A stretch of 64,000 nt of DNA from Garcia nutans (lineage: Eukaryota; Streptophyta; Magnoliopsida; Malpighiales; Euphorbiaceae), in contig CANTUV010000022.1 in NCBI GenBank assembly GCA_947685225.1, forward strand, positions 9,156,501 to 9,220,500, read 5' to 3'. This document shows, in pieces, positions 59,399 to 64,000 of this stretch. Position 1 is the first letter of the stretch, and each line of letters opens with the position of its first letter. The translations under genes were made by a program, and so were the position numbers. Under the pieces are notes generated by a model. It searched no databases, had not been told where the DNA came from, and saw nothing but the letters and a program-made list of their open reading frames with translations.

Positions 59399-59898
59399 AG
59401 CTGACATTATAAATGGGAAGTAATTTATAATTTACTTAAAATATTTTTGTATTTTTGTCTGTAAAATCACCTAAAACCCAACCTGATACTCTCTTTACCT
59501 TAAATATACTTACTAGTCTTTAAAAGAAAATCTGAATCATTAAATTCTCACAAAGATACAAATATTTACAATGTAAATTGAGATATGGTATTTATCATTT
59601 GGTAATATGAGGAAATCTGACAGTTCAAATCATTGTTACATATTATAAAATTAGTGTAATCTCTTCAACTCAATATGAATTTTATAACATTTATTTTTTA
59701 TTGAATTTTATAGAATTGCAAGGAAGGGTAAATGAAATTACTTTAAAATCTATATGGTATTTTTTTAAAAAATTTTAATTAACAATATATATATATATAT
59801 GGTAATTTAAAATCTATATATATGGAAGGAATGAACACCAGAAAAAGAAATTCATATATGGTATTTTATTAGTACATTATTTTAAAAATTGTCAATCT

Positions 59899-59921
59899 AA
59901 TAATAATAATAATAATAATAA
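59899..59921 (+). repeat. Simple repeat (AAT)n
   Basis: About 23 bp of AAT trinucleotides. Confidence 0.88.
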
Positions 59922-61240
59922 CAACTTCTTTTAGGAAATAATAATAAGAACTTAGAAATTGGATATAGCATAAAATTATAATAAGTTTAAATTATGTAAT
60001 TTATTTTCCTTAAAAATTTTCCATATTTAAAAAAAAATACAAACTATGCAACTACTTAATTTTTTTTTATTCAACTTCATAGGAGTAATTTATTCTTTTT
60101 TTTTTCACGTTGTATTTTTATAAATTTTCAATTTAAATTTAGACCAATAAATATAATATATTTTTGTCATTTTTAAATTGAATCATACATAATAATTTTG
60201 GTTCATATATTTTTTATATTAATATCAAAATTATAAAAAGATAATATTAAATTTAATAAAATATTTTACAAAAATATAAATTAAATAAAAAATAAATATG
60301 GCCAAAATCTGTATACGCTTGGTTCACAGTTACTTACATATAACAATTATTATATATGAAATAAAATTTGAGTTCTTAATTTTTCAAAATAAACATGACA
60401 TGGTTATGATAAATATTAATACAAATTTCAATTATTAATTTCTCAAAAAATAAACGTTTATCACGTTTTTATGATAGGAAATAATATAATTAAATCTTAT
60501 TTAATATCATAATATAATAAGCTTCTCATATATGGTAAATGCGAACCGCAAATTATATTCTGCCACGTCAAAAAAATTATAATTTTATAATCACTAAATA
60601 ATTTCTCAAATAGCTTTAATTTGATATATAATCACAATACAACAAAAATTATTATCTTTCATAAGTGAATCCATTTGGTTAAATCATAAGATTTCCTCAA
60701 CAGTTAATTATTCTTTTTTTTTCTTTTTTTATTTGGTTTTTATTTAATTATTTCTCCGAAGATCTTGAGAAGTTGGATCTGAATTTCAAAAAGAAAAAAT
60801 AAGTCTTCTCGATCAGGTACGATTTAGTTTATTTATTTGATTTATTTTCTTTAGTTTATTTACAACTTTATTAATTTAAAGTCTTGATTTATTTTGTTAT
60901 TAGATTCGAAATTACAATTATTAATCTTTGGTAAAAATATGTTAAATCGGATATCAGAAAAAGAAAAAAAAATCTGCCGTTTCAATTTTCTTTTATCCAT
61001 CTTTATTAATATACTTATCTTATTTGATGCCATTACATGTACATTGTTTTTCAAAAAATGATTTTTTTTCACACTTTTTTGGGATATGATAAAAAATATT
61101 TTTGAGAATTTTTTTTATCATTCTCACATTAATATAAATATATTATTTCTATTTAATTTTAGAATAATATTAGTACGGTCCCTTATAATTAAACTTCTTG
61201 TCTCCTTTATTCTCTACAAATTTCCTTCTGATTTTGTCTA

Positions 61241-61241
<1 letters not shown>

Positions 61242-61288
<47 letters not shown>
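61242..61288 (+). repeat. Microsatellite (ATT)n
   Basis: About 47 bp of perfect ATT trinucleotides, nearly 16 units. Confidence 0.95.
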
Positions 61289-61290
<2 letters not shown>

Positions 61291-61507
61291 GCATATATAC
61301 ACTATTTTGTTTGACCTTATTTCTGTCTTCTAAGGAGTTTCCATTCTAATTTTTCATCCTCAATATTTGAGCTACCAAATCCTATACTTGTATATATAGT
61401 CAAAAATTGACCCCAAAAAAAAAAACAAAAAACATTAAAATAATACTTGTGATATATTTTATTTTATTTTATTGTTTGAAAAAATATATATTGAAATTTT
61501 GTATTAT

Positions 61508-61996
61508 ATTTTTGAAATTAGTTTTTTTCATGATTTATCATCATATGGCATGACTCTATTAGTTAAAATTTTCAAACTTTTTTTTTAAAATATTACATAC
61601 TAAAATTGATCCTAAATCTATTATATAAAAAAACAATAATTATTAGATTATATCTTAGTGTGCTTAAAATTTTTAAATTTATGCAGCATTTGGTTGTATC
61701 ATAATACCGAAAAAATTGAAAAATAATTCTCTTTAACTAAAAAAATTCTCCTAAATCTCGATGTTATTTTTGAAATTAGTTTTTTTCATGATTTATCATC
61801 ATATGGCATGACATAATTAGTTAAAATTTTCAAACTTTTTTTAATATTACATACGAAAATTGATCCTAAATCTATTATTTAAAAATACACTAATTATTAG
61901 ATTATATCTCGATATACTTAAAATTTTTAAATTTATGGAGCATTTAGTTGCATCATAATCCAGAAAAAAATTAAAAAATAATTCTCTTTAACTAAA
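61508..61996. repeat. Tandem duplication, unit about 258 bp
   Basis: TTTGAAATTAGTTTTTTTCA begins at 61511 and again at 61769. Both copies continue through TGATTTATCATCATATGGCA, TTGATCCTAAATCTATTAT, ATTAGATTATATCT and TTCTCTTTAACTAAA. Copies differ by scattered substitutions and small indels, and neither is coding. Confidence 0.85.
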
Positions 61997-64000
61997 ATAT
62001 CATTTTGTTTATAAATAATTTATGTAAAATAAAATACCGGGTCTCGCTAAATTTTACCAATCAATTTGTAAAATATTTTATCTTGAAGTAAATAGAAAAA
62101 AAATTATTTTATTGAAAAATGAGATTGTGAGGTCATATCAAAAGATAGTTATACCTCTGTTTTAAGATATGATAAAATTAAAAAAATATATTATAAGGAT
62201 AATTTAGGTATTACTCAAACTTTTTCAGTAAAATTGAATTGTAATAAAATAAGTTAATATTTTTTTTAATTTATTTTTTAAATATTTTATTGTATCTTCT
62301 AAACACAATAATATATTTTTTTCAATAAAATATAATCTCAGTAATACATTTCTATACAATATATTTATAGTAATTAATTTTTTCAGTAATCGATAAATAA
62401 TCCATTAGATCTATTTGCCTCCGTAAAAATAATTTGTTTGAGAAATATTTTTCAACAATAAAAATTATTTTATTCTGTTTGATTATCATATTAAAAATTA
62501 ATTAAACATACTAAAAATTTCAATCTAGAAAACTATACACATTTAAACATACGAAAATTTTATATTTCAAAACTTTATTATTGTTGAATATATGAAAAAA
62601 ATAATAAAATAAATTACGGTAATTATTGCTAGCTAATAGCAGTTGGTGATGGTCGCCCAAAGTTAACGATGGGAACTATTGGCCCAATTACTATTTATAC
62701 ATACACGTATTTTAGTCCAAATATATATGTAATTTTTAAATTTATTACGTTTGGTAATTTTATTTTTTGAAATTTTATTTTAATTGTTTTATTTTTATAT
62801 TTATTTATTTTTATTAATAAATATTTATATTAATTAATATTAATAATTTTATCCTTTATATTTATATATTTTATACTAAATAAATATCTCATTGACTCGG
62901 TATGACTCAATATAACTCAATAAATTTATATTTATAAGTTAAAAAAATATAAATTTAAGAAATTATATAGTTAAATTAAAAATTTAAAGGACAAAATAAC
63001 TAAACATAATAGATTTATGGGGCTTTATATATATTTAGCCTATATTTTATTATTATGATGAGTTTATTAAAATTTAAAAAATAATTTTTATCTTTTTGTT
63101 AACAAATAATTTAATTCTTCGTCAATTAAAAAAAATTTCCTTGATTAGCATACAAAAATTAGTAATTTTTTTTAAAACAACTGGAGCAGATAACTTCCAA
63201 TAAAAGGTCTCAAACAAATATGCTATTAATTAGATTAGATTCTTCCATTAAATACTGGAGCCGAAAAATCCAATTCCTTCAATTGTTTTACTTTTAGTGC
63301 AATTATTTTTTTATCGCAATTTTTTTAGTGCAATTTAGTGATTAAATAATTAAATATTTTTATAATAAATAAATACAAAGAAAAAAAATTTTAAATTTTA
63401 ATATCTTCCATCGGGTTTGAAAACTCTGTATAGAAAAATTTTCACGCATTCCACCGAATAATGAGAGCATATTCCTCTAATCAATCACAATCATCTTACT
63501 TTATTAGTGATAATTATATATAGAGGCTATTTGGTATAATTTATATTTATTATCTTCAATTATTTATTATTTTTGGTTGTAAAATTCATATTCTGAATAA
63601 TGAATTAAGAGTTTTTTTTTTATTTTGAATTGAACTTAACTTTTTTAAAATCGTATTTTGATTTTTGATTTTTTTAAATTTTATTACTTTAAATAAATTA
63701 TAATAGAGAAAATTTTAAAATATATAACTTTTTCAAAATTATAATTTGCCTAAATTCTCCAAATAAAAACCAAAAATTATATAATAACAGTGCCAAACAA
63801 ACATTTGAAAGAAAAAAAAAAAAGGAAAAATCACTTTTATAATTGTTTTTCTTTTTTCAAATATCAAAATACAAATGTGTAAATATATGTATAAATTAAC
63901 TATTTTAACTGAGAAATAAAAACTAATAAACACGACAGCAAACTTCAAATCAACTTCATAATTATTCTTTTCAGACAATTGAGGAAGACGTTAAATTTAG

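Larger units (their letters stand above)
59404..64000. other. AT-rich intergenic DNA to the window end
   Basis: No gene supported. It contains an AAT run (59899-59921), an ATT microsatellite (61242-61288) and a 258-bp tandem duplication (61508-61996). Open frames here are AT artefacts. Confidence 0.6.

Noticed and set aside
61086..61349. 87-codon frame with an Ile run
   Set aside because: Created by the ATT microsatellite.
1..64000. tRNA or rRNA genes
   Set aside because: None recognised by eye; only tRNA-complementary primer sites of the Copia elements were found.

Overview
The window looks like plant nuclear DNA, most likely from a eudicot. It is very AT-rich. It carries an intron-split plastid-division gene homologue (ARC3), plant-type Ty1/copia retrotransposons primed from initiator tRNA-Met, hAT, Mutator and Stowaway elements, an RTE-type LINE tail, and relics of plant-specific families (SKU5-like, amino acid permease, plant mobile domain). 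No organellar or bacterial features were seen. The species cannot be named from the sequence.

Layout. (1) 1-11.8 kb is the gene-bearing end. A 5'-truncated endonuclease V gene runs on the + strand (exons from 164, stop at 2204) with a 434-bp hAT-type MITE in its last intron. Tail-to-tail with it on the - strand is an intron-rich ARC3 homologue (11787 to 2611). Almost every ARC3 exon can be recognised, but the locus has two in-frame stops, at least two coding indels and several splice sites that do not join in frame. I annotate it as a pseudogene, with assembly error as the alternative. (2) 12.16-15.25 kb is a Mutator-like element with terminal inverted repeats, a near-perfect 10-bp target duplication, a decayed transposase on + and a plant-mobile-domain relic on -. 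(3) 16.97-23.46 kb is Copia-1, complete with two 486-bp LTRs and TSD AGAGG, inserted into a LINE-like sequence. (4) 27.7-35.3 kb holds gene relics: two exons of a SKU5-like multicopper oxidase, and an amino acid permease (AAP) relic split by Copia-2 (29723-35077, TSD ATTAA). (5) 36.2-37.5 kb has an RTE LINE 3' end, a 185-bp hAT MITE with perfect 8-bp TSD, and a RING-finger fragment. (6) 38-46 kb is AT-rich, with a long fold-back element and a Stowaway-like MITE. (7) 46.15-52.36 kb is an old minus-strand Copia (Copia-3) with a minisatellite in its pol linker and a nested 1.6-kb insertion. (8) 52.93-59.40 kb is Copia-4, minus strand, two 435-bp LTRs, TSD AGCTG. (9) 59.4-64 kb is AT-rich with simple repeats and one tandem duplication.

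How it fits together. Only the endonuclease V gene appears intact in what is visible. The rest reads as a gene edge followed by a retrotransposon-rich zone in which older elements and gene relics were interrupted by younger Copia copies (LTR divergence by eye: about 1% Copia-1, about 2% Copia-2 and Copia-4). No convincing new multi-gene system was found. The leads most worth checking are the broken ARC3 locus, the unusual C-terminal extension of endonuclease V, the MULE carrying a plant-mobile-domain sequence, the premature stops in Copia-2 that look like cytosine deamination, and the tandem peptide repeat in Copia-3.
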